A stretch of 64,000 nucleotides of DNA from Neobacillus soli NBRC 102451 (GTDB taxonomy: Bacteria; Bacillota; Bacilli; Bacillales; Cytobacillaceae): contig NZ_BCVI01000005.1 in NCBI RefSeq assembly GCF_001591665.1, positions 62,001 to 126,000 on the forward strand. Reading direction: 5' to 3'. Under the pieces are notes generated by a model, which did not search any database, was not told the DNA's origin, and worked only from the letters and a program-made list of their open reading frames with translations. Numbering within the stretch: position 1 is the stretch's first letter; every line of letters begins with the position of its first letter. This document shows, one piece after another, positions 37,673 to 46,881 of this stretch. The translations under genes and the position numbers were made by a program.

Positions 37673-39826
37673 ATGAATGCAATGTTAGGAACCTTTCATC
37701 CTTATTTTATTATAATAGCCATTTGTTTAACCATTGTGGCATCATATACAGCATTGGATATGTTTACCTTAATTAGGTCATCAGTCCAAAATAAACGGCT
37801 TTTGTTTCTTGGTGGAACATTGTCGATGGGAATTGGGATATGGGTTATGAATTTCATGGGGCTCATCTCAGAAGATACAAATCGGTTTGCAAGCTATCAT
37901 ATTCCTCTAACGGTTCTTTCCATATTTATTGGAATTGCTTTTACTGGTTTGGCATTTCTACCTTTTTATGGGAAACTCATTCGCTTTTATCATCTTGCTG
38001 TGGGTAGTATATTTTTAACATTTGCTGTAATTTCGATTCAAGTGATCGGCCTATATGCAATGAATGCAACTATTAAGTACAATGTCTTGCTATTCCTATT
38101 TTCAGGATTATTAATCTTTGCATCATTTTTATTCTCTTTTTGGATACTTTTTTCCTCAAAAAGCTTCACCCAAGCAAATCAGGATTGGTTAAAACCAATT
38201 AGTGCATTTATTATGTCGGGGGCAATTGCTGAAGGTCACTTCTTGTTAAAAAGGGCCTCCATTACAACAAGTGATGTATTAAAAGGGTCCGGTACAGATA
38301 GTCCCTTCTTTATTTATTTAGTATTATTCGTATCTGTATTAATCATCGGAGGACTTATTGTATCTAGCACCTTAATTAGCAAACAATTAGTAAACACCGA
38401 TACAAATTTAAAGGACATCAAGGCTGCCCTTGATGCTTCAACAATTGTTGCCATTACAGATCCGCAAGGGACGATTATATTTGTTAATGATAAATTTGAG
38501 GAAATTTCCAAATATAATAAGGATGAAATTATCGGACAAAACCACCGTATCTTAAATTCAGGATATCATCCAAAAGAATTCTTTCAACACTTATGGAAAA
38601 CGATTAATTCGGGACAGATTTGGCGGGGGGAAATCCGCAATAAAGCGAAAGATGGTTCATTTTATTGGGTTGATACCACGATAGTTCCTTTTTTAAATAA
38701 GAAAGGGAGGCCCATCCAATATATAGCGATTCGGTCAGATATTTCTGATAGAAAAAGGGCAGAGGGACATCTAAAAGAAACCATTAAAGAGAATACTGAT
38801 ATTAAATTTGCTCTTGATCAATCCTCGATTGTTGCCTTTACAGATGCGAGAGGGAAAATTACGAGTGTTAACGAAAAGTTCTGTGAAATTTCCAAATATA
38901 GTCGCGAAGAAATAATTGGGAAAGACCATAATATTCTAAATTCAAGTTACCATTCGAAAGACTTTTTCAAAAACCTATGGAAAACCATCGCCGAGGGCAG
39001 GGTATGGAAGGGTGAAATTAGAAATAAAGCAAAGGATGGGACTTATTATTGGGTCGACACTACCATCGTTCCATTTTTAAATGAACTTGGAAGGCCATAC
39101 CAATATCTTGCCATCCGTAATGATATTACAGAACGGAAGCAAACGGAAGAGGTACTCCACCGTCAGGATAAACTCTCTGCTGTCGGTCAATTGGCTGCAG
39201 GTGTAGCACATGAAATCCGAAATCCGCTTACATCAATGAAGGGCTATACCGAATTCTTACAGTTAGATGAAAAAAATCCAGACCGATTGGAGTTTTTGAA
39301 TATTATTCTCGATGAAATTGAACGGGTAAATACCATTGTTGAGGATTTTATGGTGCTAGCAAAACCAAAGGCAGTCGAATTAGAAGAAAAAAATGTTGTT
39401 CCTGTCATTAAAAACGTTGTTTCCCTGCTTGAATTTGAAGCTCGGAAGAAAAATGTTCGTTTGTCTTTTGATTGTAATCAAGATATCATTCAAATTGAAT
39501 GTGATGAAAACCGCTTAAAGCAGGTTTTTCTGAATTTCATTAAAAATGGTATCGAAGCGATGCCGGACGGCGGAGATCTGCACGTAAAAACCATCATTCA
39601 CGAGAATAATGTGCAAATTTCGATTCAAGATACTGGAGTTGGAATATCCAAAGAGAAATTAAAGAAACTAGGGGAACCATTTTTCACAACCAAAAAGAAT
39701 GGGAATGGCTTAGGTCTATTGGTCAGCTTCAAAATTATTGAAAGCCATAATGGAAAAGTGTTTGTTGAAAGTGAACCGAATAAAGGGACCACCTTTAATA
39801 TTTTACTGCCAGCAAAAATAGCCTAA
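37673..39826 (+). CDS. Sensor histidine kinase with degenerate MHYT and tandem PAS domains
   Basis: 717 residues. The N-terminal membrane domain of about seven helices (1-245) follows the MHYT layout, but the expected His of the motif is Asn (IWVMNFMGLI). Two PAS domains follow (about 258-365 and 385-490) that share EIRNKAKDG and YWVDTTIVPFLN and arose by duplication. The kinase core has the phospho-acceptor His in AHEIRNPLTSMKGY, and the ATPase has NFIKNGIEA, DTGVGIS and GNGLGLLVSFK. The core resembles KinA/KinE sporulation kinases. No response regulator is adjacent, as expected for a phosphorelay input. It precedes the formate dehydrogenase but is separated by a terminator. Confidence 0.88.
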   Translation: MNAMLGTFHPYFIIIAICLTIVASYTALDMFTLIRSSVQNKRLLFLGGTLSMGIGIWVMNFMGLISEDTNRFASYHIPLTVLSIFIGIAFTGLAFLPFYGKLIRFYHLAVGSIFLTFAVISIQVIGLYAMNATIKYNVLLFLFSGLLIFASFLFSFWILFSSKSFTQANQDWLKPISAFIMSGAIAEGHFLLKRASITTSDVLKGSGTDSPFFIYLVLFVSVLIIGGLIVSSTLISKQLVNTDTNLKDIKAALDASTIVAITDPQGTIIFVNDKFEEISKYNKDEIIGQNHRILNSGYHPKEFFQHLWKTINSGQIWRGEIRNKAKDGSFYWVDTTIVPFLNKKGRPIQYIAIRSDISDRKRAEGHLKETIKENTDIKFALDQSSIVAFTDARGKITSVNEKFCEISKYSREEIIGKDHNILNSSYHSKDFFKNLWKTIAEGRVWKGEIRNKAKDGTYYWVDTTIVPFLNELGRPYQYLAIRNDITERKQTEEVLHRQDKLSAVGQLAAGVAHEIRNPLTSMKGYTEFLQLDEKNPDRLEFLNIILDEIERVNTIVEDFMVLAKPKAVELEEKNVVPVIKNVVSLLEFEARKKNVRLSFDCNQDIIQIECDENRLKQVFLNFIKNGIEAMPDGGDLHVKTIIHENNVQISIQDTGVGISKEKLKKLGEPFFTTKKNGNGLGLLVSFKIIESHNGKVFVESEPNKGTTFNILLPAKIA

Positions 39827-39855
39827 AACGGAAGATTCTTTCTTCCGTTTTTTTA
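39824..39855 (+). terminator. Terminator after the MHYT/PAS kinase
   Basis: AAAACGGAAG and CTTCCGTTTT with a seven-base loop, followed by a T-run. Confidence 0.88.
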
Positions 39856-39970
39856 TTACCATTTTTTTCATTCGAAATATTGTCAATAAATTTCTAAAAA
39901 ATCAATCTACAATCGTAATAAATAGATTAAGATAGTTATATAGGTATTAATGTTATTGAGGAGGGATAAT

Positions 39971-42028
39971 GTGGGAGAAACAAATTTAGTTAAAACAATC
40001 TGCGGTTACTGTGGAACTGGATGCGGCCTAGTCCTTGAAGTCGAGGACAACAAAATCATGAAAATCCGGGGCGACAAAGAAGCACCGGTAAATAAGGGGC
40101 AAACATGTGTAAAGGGTGCATTTGCGTATGAATATGTGCACGCGAAAAATAGGTTAACAACTCCACTCATTCGCAAGGCGGGTAAACTGGTAGAATCGAC
40201 GTGGGATGAGGCATATCAATTGATCGCCAATAAATTAACTGAAATTAAAACTACTTGGGGTTCTAACGCCATATCTATGTTTGCCTGCGCTAGGAACACA
40301 AATGAATCCAATTTTGTCACGCAAAAATTTATGAGGGCGGTACTTAACAGTAATAATATTGATGGATGTAACCGTACTTGACACGCTTCTAGCGTTGCCG
40401 GTCTGGCAGCAGTTTTTGGAAGCGGTTTCCCTACAAATACACTTGAAGACTTTGAAAAAGCAGAAGTATTACTGCTGATGGGTTCAAATACAACAGAGGC
40501 ACACCCTATTATTGCGAATAGAATGAAAAAAGCGGTTAAAGCTGGGTTGAAAATTATTGTCATTGATCCAAGAAAGATTGATATGGTAAAAGTCGCCCAT
40601 CGTCATTTACAAATAAATGTTGGCTCCGATATTGCCCTTATCAATGCCTTCATCCGGGTCATTCTAAAAGAGGGCTTATATAACCCTGAATTTATCAAAA
40701 AGTTTACTGTTGATTTTGATCGTCTAACTAAACAAGTGGAGCCGTATACACCCGAATATGCAGCAACGATTACCGGTTTAAAGGCGGAAGACATTGTCGC
40801 AACGGCAAGGGAATATGCCTCATCAAGTGGTTCGATGATTGCTTATACACTTGGAATTACCGAGCATCACTGTGGGGTAAATAATGTGTTTGATATCGCG
40901 AATCTTGCTTTATTAACTGGTAACATTGGAAAGCAAGGAACTGGTATTATGCCGCTGAGGGGACAGAATAATGTTCAAGGTGCCGGTGATATGGGCTGTT
41001 TGCCAAACCAATTGACAGGAGCAATGAGCCTGGCAAATAATGATTTTCGAGCTCGTTTCGAGAAGGAATGGAATGTAGAGCTTAACCCCAATGCAGGTGA
41101 CACGCAAACGAGAACTTTTGATCGTTTGGAGATGGGTGAGTTGAAGGCTCTTTATGTGATTGGTGAAAACCCGCTCCTTGCAGATGTTCATATGAATCAT
41201 ACAAGGACATTACTTGAAAAGCTTGATTTATTAATTGTTCAAGACATTTTCTTAACGGAAACGGCAAAAATGGCTGATGTTGTCCTGCCAGCTCGTTCCT
41301 GGGGAGAAGTGGATGGAACTTACACGAATACAGATAGAAGAATTCAACGGGTTCGGAAGGCAGTCGATGCGCACCCTGATACGAAGGAAGACTGGGAAAT
41401 CCTTTGCGAGCTCTCGACCATCATGGGTTATCCAATGCGGTATACTAATAGTGAGGAAATCTGGGATGAGATTAGAAAACTTGCCTGGGAGATGTACGGC
41501 GGTATTTCCTATGAGCGTCTTGAAAAAGAATATAGCATTCATTACCCATGTCCTGATGAGTCCCATCCTGGAACATTGATCTTGCACGAGAGGTTCCATC
41601 AACAGGAGACAGCAGTAAGTAAGTCCTCATTTGTTCCAGTGGATTATACTGAGCCATTAGAATTGCCGGACGCGGAATATCCGTTTACGTTAACCACCGG
41701 ACGGCGCTATGAGTCTTATAATACTCATACACAGACACGCCATTATGCTGCAGGTGTCAAAGTAAAACAAACAGAAGAGACCGTCGATATCCATCCAGAT
41801 GATGCAATGAAACTGGGTATTACAAATGGCGAAGTTGTCCAGGTTCGTTCTCGAAGAGGGGAACTAGAGGTTAAGGTGAAGGTTACGGAACAAGTGGTCC
41901 CTGGCCTCGTGTTCATGAGTTTCCACTGGAGTGAAACACCAACAAATGTTTTAACCTTAAATGAGTTTGACCCCATTTCAGGGACTGCAGAATATAAGGC
42001 ATGTGCGGTTGCAATATCGAGGATTTAA
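39971..42028 (+). CDS. fdhF: Formate dehydrogenase, selenocysteine-containing
   Basis: Molybdopterin oxidoreductase oxidising formate to CO2. The frame is open from 39971 to 42028 except for one TGA at 40379-40381; read as selenocysteine it gives 685 residues with Sec137. The context CNRT-U-HASSVAGL matches E. coli FdhF VUHGPSVAGL, where Sec140 ligates Mo. The [4Fe-4S] ligands are Cys11, Cys14, Cys18 and Cys46. Downstream are TGNIGKQGTGIMPLRGQNNV and, near the end, LTTGRRYESYNTHTQT. Start GTG 39971 lies six bases after AGGAGG; ATG 39950 would include the ribosome site. It needs SelA-D, Mo cofactor and FdhD, none in the window. The length fits the single-subunit FdhF group. Confidence 0.9.
40385..40423 (+). 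ncRNA. SECIS hairpin within fdhF
   Basis: Starting three bases after the TGA, GCTTC (40385-40389) can pair with GAAGC (40419-40423). Inside, GTTGCC (40394-40399) pairs with GGCAGC (40405-40410) around the loop GGTCT (40400-40404). In E. coli fdhF the loop is also GGTCT and begins exactly 18 bases after the TGA, as it does here. SelB would bind this apical part to direct Sec insertion. Confidence 0.88.
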
Positions 42029-42047
42029 TAGCCTAAACAATTTGGGT

Positions 42048-42076
42048 AGCGCAGTGTAATCACTGCGTTATTTTTA
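42048..42076 (+). terminator. Terminator after fdhF
   Basis: AGCGCAGTG and CACTGCGTT around TAAT, followed by ATTTTTAT. Confidence 0.8.
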
Positions 42077-42084
42077 TATTATCA

Positions 42085-42119
42085 AAAAAAAACAGATCGG
42101 GATTACCCGACCTGTTTTA
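42085..42119 (-). terminator. Terminator overlapping the narK stop
   Basis: AAAACAGATCGGG and CCCGACCTGTTTT form the stem, and a run of A on the plus strand gives a U-run on the narK transcript. The narK stop codon is in the loop. Confidence 0.8.
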
Positions 42120-43404
42120 CCAATGATTTTGTCCCAGTAGCTTTTCTTTGATAGAAGAACCAGTTAAGACCAAAGGCGATAACGTAAAAACCGATAAAGA
42201 AGTAGAAAGCAGTTACAGGAGTCTCAGTTGCTTTAACTGACCAACCGAAAAGCTTTGGAATAAAGAATGATCCATAGGCTGCGAATGCTGCTGAAAATCC
42301 GATAACGGGTGCCGCTTCTTTCGGAATAAATAGGTTTGGAATCATTTGGAAAGTGGACCCGGACCCGATTCCTGATGCAACAAAGAGAACTAAGAAAGAA
42401 ATTAAGAACCCTGCAAATTGTTTGCCATTTAAGAAGAAGATAACTCCTACCGCGCCAATTGCCATAACTACCAAAACATATGCTGTAACCATAGCACCGC
42501 CAAGTTTATCAGCCATCCAACCACCTACAGGTCTAGCAGCAGCTGCTACTAAAGCACCAAGGAAGGCGAGTGAGATGTATTCTGGAAATTGCGATCTTAA
42601 TAATAGCGGAAATGCCGCAGAATAACCAATAAATGATCCGAAAGTTGCAACATAAAGAGCAGTCATAATCCAAGTATGTTTCCGTTTTACAATGACGAAT
42701 TGGTCTGCTACAGATTGCTTAGCACCTGGAACATTGTCCATTTTAAACATCGCAAGGACTGTCAAAATGATAATAGGAATGACCCAAATGAAGGCCGCGT
42801 TTTGTAACCAAACTTCCTGGCCATTGGCTAAGACTTGTTTACCGCCAACTAATGCAAAGGTACCAGATGTAATAATTAATGGTGTAACGAATTGAACAAC
42901 AGATACACCCATGTTTCCTAAACCGCCGTTGATGCCAAGTGCTGTTCCTTTTTCTTTTTTCGGAAAGAAAAAGCTAATATTGGCTGAAGAAGATGAAAAG
43001 TTACCACCGCCAAGACCACATAATGCAGCAAGTAAAAGCATGATTGAAAATGGTGTGTCAGGGTTTTGGACGGCAAAGCCTATACCAATCGCCGGAATTG
43101 CTAAGATTGCTGTTGAAATCACTGTCCAGTTCTTTCCGCCAATGGATCCGGCTGCGAAAGTGTATACAAATCGGAGTGTTGCACCGACAAGGCCCGGGAT
43201 TGCGGCTAGAGTAAATAATTGTTCTTCGGTAAAGTGGAAGCCAATATCATTTAGTCTAACAGCGACAACAGACCAGATTTGCCAAACGATAAATGCCAGC
43301 ATTAACGATGGTACAGAAATCCATAGATTTCTTCTTGCATGTTTTTTTCCTTCTGCGTTCCAAAACTTTTCATCCTCAGGATTCCAATAATTAATTCGAG
43401 CCAT
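42103..43404 (-). CDS. narK: NarK-type nitrate/nitrite MFS transporter
   Basis: 433 residues, twelve membrane helices. The nitrate signature GLGGGNFSSSSANISFFFP, followed by INGGLGNMGVSVVQF, identifies the nitrate/nitrite porter branch of MFS. An Arg in the TM2 region (LVGATLRFVYTF) is the expected substrate ligand. Start ATG 43404 has GGGGGAA upstream; ATG 43419 has no ribosome site. A perfect Fnr box lies 90 bases upstream, so it should be induced anaerobically. It likely exports nitrite in exchange for nitrate. No narGHJI is in the window. Confidence 0.93.
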   Translation of the reverse strand: MARINYWNPEDEKFWNAEGKKHARRNLWISVPSLMLAFIVWQIWSVVAVRLNDIGFHFTEEQLFTLAAIPGLVGATLRFVYTFAAGSIGGKNWTVISTAILAIPAIGIGFAVQNPDTPFSIMLLLAALCGLGGGNFSSSSANISFFFPKKEKGTALGINGGLGNMGVSVVQFVTPLIITSGTFALVGGKQVLANGQEVWLQNAAFIWVIPIIILTVLAMFKMDNVPGAKQSVADQFVIVKRKHTWIMTALYVATFGSFIGYSAAFPLLLRSQFPEYISLAFLGALVAAAARPVGGWMADKLGGAMVTAYVLVVMAIGAVGVIFFLNGKQFAGFLISFLVLFVASGIGSGSTFQMIPNLFIPKEAAPVIGFSAAFAAYGSFFIPKLFGWSVKATETPVTAFYFFIGFYVIAFGLNWFFYQRKATGTKSLVKQVG

Positions 43405-43466
43405 GATTAATTCCCCCATATGTTTTCAAATTTATTAATTTACAAGTTGTTGTTGTTTATGATGTT

Positions 43467-43515
43467 AATATAAACCACATGGTAACATGATTTTTGTGAC
43501 GTACGTCACAAAAAT
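43467..43515 (-). promoter_or_regulatory. Fnr box and promoter of narK
   Basis: TGTGA-CGTACG-TCACA at 43495-43510 matches the Fnr consensus exactly and even the spacer is palindromic, with the flanking T/A runs making a 24-base perfect palindrome. TATATT (43467-43472, minus strand) fits a -10 for a site centred at about -41.5. Confidence 0.88.
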
Positions 43516-43581
43516 AGTGAAAGAACTGTGAACTCAGACCCTTTGACAAAAAGTTGTAATATTTATTGCTGATTGGCAAAT

Positions 43582-43613
43582 AAAAAAGAGACCTTTAAAT
43601 TTGAAGGTCTCTC
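43582..43613 (-). terminator. Terminator between the two nitrate-transporter genes
   Basis: AGAGACCTT and AAGGTCTCT with a seven-base loop; A-run on the left gives a U-run on minus-strand RNA, ending the transporter-PAS gene. Confidence 0.8.
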
Positions 43614-43621
43614 CTTGGTCT

Positions 43622-45127
43622 TTAATTTTTTTGGGGGGGTTCGACTTTTTCGTTGAACATTCCTACATAATTTTTTGTCTCACCAGCATCGTCCTTGATC
43701 GCTGTAATAGTTAACCATTCCTTATAAATATCATTATTTTTTCGTTTATTCAATATATGACCTTCCCAAATTCCCTTCGATTTTAAGTCATCCCACATGT
43801 TTTTGTAAAATTCATTGTCGTGTTCACCCGATTGCAGTACACTTGGTGTTTTTCCGATTACATCTTCTTTACTATAGCCTGTAATTTTTGTGAATGCTGG
43901 ATTGATGCTTTGGATAATGCCATTAATATCGGTAACACAAATGCCATCTACTGCATGGTTTACGATTTTAGAAGAAATGTCCAGCTTTTCCTGATAGTAC
44001 AGCCAAACAACAATAACTAAACTGGCAAGTGAAAATTCAGAAAGTGACATGAAACCAATTGCATAGTGACCGGTAAAATTAAAGAGAATCGTCAAAATAA
44101 TCGGTGGGAAAAATCCACCTAGCCCACCCATTGCCGCTACAATCCCATTTACAATCCCTGCTTGCTTCGAAAAATATAATGGGACCAGCTTAAAAATTGC
44201 CCCGTTACCAATTCCCGCAAAGAATGCAACTAATAAACAGCCAAAAGAATATATTGGCAGGGAGGGTGTAAACGACAAAAGAAAACCAGCAAAGGTTAAG
44301 CTGAAAAAAACAGCCATTAAAATAAGAAACGGATTAATTTTATCTCCAAGCCACCCGCCTATAGGTCTGAAAAAAGTGGCAAGGGCAATGAAACCCGCTG
44401 TCCGTAGGCCCGCATCAACCTTATCCAGCTCAAAATGGTTAACTAAAAATGAAGGTAAGTAAATGGTAAAAGCTACAAAAGAACCAAATGTAATAAAATA
44501 AAATAAACTTAAAAACCACAGCTTAGGATTTTTGTAGACCTCTTTTATTTGCTCCGATAATGGGTTATTTACCTTTCTTTCCTGCCTATCACCAAAAAGG
44601 AAATTTATTACGGCAAAGATTAATACAACAATTAGGAAAATTTTTATGGTATTTCTCCAACCATATGTATTCGCGAGAATAGGTGCTGAAAAAGAGGTAA
44701 TCGCCGTTCCGATATTTCCAGCTCCATAAATTCCGTTAATAAAGCCATGTTTTGCTTTCCCATAATATTTGGGCAAAGAGGTTACACCAACCGAAAAGAC
44801 CGCTCCGCCAATACCTAGTAATAACCCGCCTAGGATTAACATGAACAAAGAATTTGCATAGCTTATTATTGCAATTGGAATGAGCAAAATAATAAAGCTG
44901 ATTGAAAATAATATTCGAGCACCGTATCGATTGGTCCAGTAGCCAATTGGCACTCGTAGAAGTGATCCCAGGATTACTGGAACCGCCGTGGCCCAAGCAA
45001 TTTGGGTTGTTGAAAGCTGAATATCTAACTTAATAAAAGGCATAAGTGAAGAAATTAGCACCCAAACCATAAATCCGGCTACAAGGCTGCCTGTTTGAAT
45101 AAAAAGCTGTTTTGTTCCTTGATTCAT
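43622..45127 (-). CDS. Nitrate/nitrite MFS transporter fused to a PAS domain
   Basis: 501 residues. Residues 1-385 are a twelve-helix MFS domain of the NarK/NasA branch (GSLLRVPIGYWTNRYGAR, GIGGAVFSVGVTSLPKYYG, IYGAGNIGTAITSF). From about 395 a complete PAS domain follows: NHAVDGICVTDINGII, NPAFTKITGYSKEDVIG, then KNYVGMFNE. The last helix ends at LYYQEK, so the PAS is cytoplasmic. No kinase or cyclase domain follows. Ribosome site AGGGGGA before ATG. The fusion may tune transport to redox or a ligand, or signal transport state. It is a second nitrate carrier beside narK. Confidence 0.87.
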   Translation of the reverse strand: MNQGTKQLFIQTGSLVAGFMVWVLISSLMPFIKLDIQLSTTQIAWATAVPVILGSLLRVPIGYWTNRYGARILFSISFIILLIPIAIISYANSLFMLILGGLLLGIGGAVFSVGVTSLPKYYGKAKHGFINGIYGAGNIGTAITSFSAPILANTYGWRNTIKIFLIVVLIFAVINFLFGDRQERKVNNPLSEQIKEVYKNPKLWFLSLFYFITFGSFVAFTIYLPSFLVNHFELDKVDAGLRTAGFIALATFFRPIGGWLGDKINPFLILMAVFFSLTFAGFLLSFTPSLPIYSFGCLLVAFFAGIGNGAIFKLVPLYFSKQAGIVNGIVAAMGGLGGFFPPIILTILFNFTGHYAIGFMSLSEFSLASLVIVVWLYYQEKLDISSKIVNHAVDGICVTDINGIIQSINPAFTKITGYSKEDVIGKTPSVLQSGEHDNEFYKNMWDDLKSKGIWEGHILNKRKNNDIYKEWLTITAIKDDAGETKNYVGMFNEKVEPPQKN

Positions 45128-45207
45128 AAAAATCCCCCTTAAATCTCATTCTTACATATTACCCTCTAAAAACTGTTGCAAATCAAGAAAGTGAATCCAG
45201 TGACATG

Positions 45208-45221
45208 GTAGAATATTCTAC
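45208..45221. promoter_or_regulatory. 14-base palindrome upstream of the transporter-PAS gene
   Basis: GTAGAATATTCTAC is a perfect palindrome 81 bases upstream of the minus-strand start. It could be an operator for the transporter-PAS gene. The bound regulator is not known. The whole gap 45128-45517 holds no gene; a small hairpin GCACC/GGTGC lies at 45427-45449. Confidence 0.45.
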
Positions 45222-45517
45222 TGGTATTACCTTGTGATGAAGAATTGAAACTTCATAAATCCACTATTGGCTATTCAAAGAGAATTTTATTTACATATTT
45301 TATTGGTAGTAGTATATTTTTCCTGTATTAATTATTTCTGTATTTTAGTTTATCTGATTTATTAAAAAAAGGATAGATATCAATGAAAACAAATATTTAG
45401 TGAATACTTTGGAAAAAGTAGACTAAGCACCATGCATTTTCAGAGGTGCATTATTAATATACGGTAGATATTTATTTCAATTTCTTAATACAAAAAATAG
45501 GTTAGGAAGAGAAAATT

Positions 45518-46855
45518 ATGCGAAAGAAAAGGTATTATCTAGATCCACCTAAAATTCTTGTTCTAGGTTTTGCAGTTATTATTCTACTAGGGTCATTATT
45601 GCTAACCATGCCCGTCTCAACCACAAATGAACAAGGCCTCTCATTTTTAAATGCCCTATTTACTGCTACCTCGGCAACGTGTGTAACGGGACTAGTTGTC
45701 GTGGATACCGGCACCACCTTTACGATATTCGGTCAACTAGTCATTTTATTTATGATTCAAGTCGGTGGCCTTGGATTTATGACGTTTGCAACCCTATTTG
45801 CCTTCCTATTAGGAAAAAGAATTTCTCTAAAAGAAAGAATATTATTGCAGGAATCATTAAATAACCTATCAATGGAAGGAATTGTCCGGTTAGCAAGGCG
45901 AATTTTAATATTTACAGCTGTAATTGAAATAGTTGGAGCAGTCCTGCTATCCATTCGATTTTCCAATGATATGCCTATTGGTAAAGCGATTTATTTTGGT
46001 ATATTTCACTCTATTTCCAATTTTAACAATGCCGGATTTGATATTATCGGTCATTTTCAAAGCTTAACTGCTTATGTAGACGATCCGATTATTGTATTAA
46101 CAATTTGTGTATTAATTACACTTGGTGGAATGGGATTTATCGTCATGAATGAACTATTTGAATTCCGGCGTTCAAAACGTATATCTTTGCACACCAAAAT
46201 TGTCTTAATAACAAGTTTCTTTTTATTAATAGGCGGAACGATTGGAATCTTTATCTTTGAATTTTCAAATGAGAAAACATTAAAGCCACTAACCTACTCG
46301 GGGAAATTTCTTGGTTCACTATTTCAATCCGTTGCTGCAAGAACGGATGGAGCAAACACCCTTAATATTTCTGATATGACTCAATCATCATTATTATTAA
46401 CGATACTTTTAATGTTTATAGGGGCATCCCCCGGTTCAACTGGTGGTGGTATAAAAACAACTACTTTTACTACATTACTTGGAGCGGTGTGGTCACAAAT
46501 ACGTGGTAAGGAGGATGTTATTTTTTATCGACAGCGAATTGGCTATGAAACAATCTACAAAGCATTGACCGTTACCTTCAGCGCGTTGTTTCTAGTGATG
46601 ACTGTTACAATGTTATTAACCGTCTCCGAGCACGGAAAGGATTTTCTCGCGCTCCTTTATGAAGCAACTTCTGCGTTTGGCACTGTAGGTTTATCAATGG
46701 ACTTATCTCGTGAATTGTCTCACTTCGGAAAAGGATTAATTACCTTTACCATGTTTGCCGGAAGGGTTGGCCCGTTAACGATTGCTTTTGCGGTAACGAT
46801 GCGCAGAAAGCCTGATTCCTTCCGATATCCAAAAGGAAAAATCATGATCGGTTAA
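45518..46855 (+). CDS. ktrB: Ktr-type potassium uptake channel subunit (KtrB/KtrD)
   Basis: 445 residues, the membrane subunit of Ktr/Trk potassium uptake. It has four M1-P-M2 repeats with selectivity-filter sequences such as SATCVTGLVVVDTG, SNFNNAGFD, ARTDGANTL and SAFGTVGLSMD. GASPGSTGGGIKTTT is the gating-loop region. The cytosolic partner follows 26 bases later. KtrB and KtrD cannot be told apart here. No c-di-AMP riboswitch of the ydaO class is visible upstream. Confidence 0.92.
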   Translation: MRKKRYYLDPPKILVLGFAVIILLGSLLLTMPVSTTNEQGLSFLNALFTATSATCVTGLVVVDTGTTFTIFGQLVILFMIQVGGLGFMTFATLFAFLLGKRISLKERILLQESLNNLSMEGIVRLARRILIFTAVIEIVGAVLLSIRFSNDMPIGKAIYFGIFHSISNFNNAGFDIIGHFQSLTAYVDDPIIVLTICVLITLGGMGFIVMNELFEFRRSKRISLHTKIVLITSFFLLIGGTIGIFIFEFSNEKTLKPLTYSGKFLGSLFQSVAARTDGANTLNISDMTQSSLLLTILLMFIGASPGSTGGGIKTTTFTTLLGAVWSQIRGKEDVIFYRQRIGYETIYKALTVTFSALFLVMTVTMLLTVSEHGKDFLALLYEATSAFGTVGLSMDLSRELSHFGKGLITFTMFAGRVGPLTIAFAVTMRRKPDSFRYPKGKIMIG

Positions 46856-46881
46856 TTTTACATCAGGGAGGACTTGTGGTT

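Noticed and set aside
38433-39140. Recent nucleotide duplication of the PAS domains
   Set aside because: The two copies agree at protein level, but codons differ widely, so the duplication is old and not an assembly artefact.
40379-40381. Premature stop making the formate dehydrogenase a pseudogene
   Set aside because: The only interruption is TGA at the exact Sec/Cys catalytic position, followed by a SECIS-like hairpin with canonical loop and spacing, and the rest of the frame is intact and well conserved.
42353-43390. Long plus-strand frames opposite narK
   Set aside because: They are shadows of the conserved transporter gene and have no start signals or recognisable motifs.
43491-43514. 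Palindrome upstream of narK as a terminator
   Set aside because: The exact Fnr consensus at the right distance from a -10 explains it better, and no gene ends there.
45128-45517. c-di-AMP (ydaO) riboswitch before the Ktr operon
   Set aside because: The conserved ydaO core is not present and no terminator precedes the gene.
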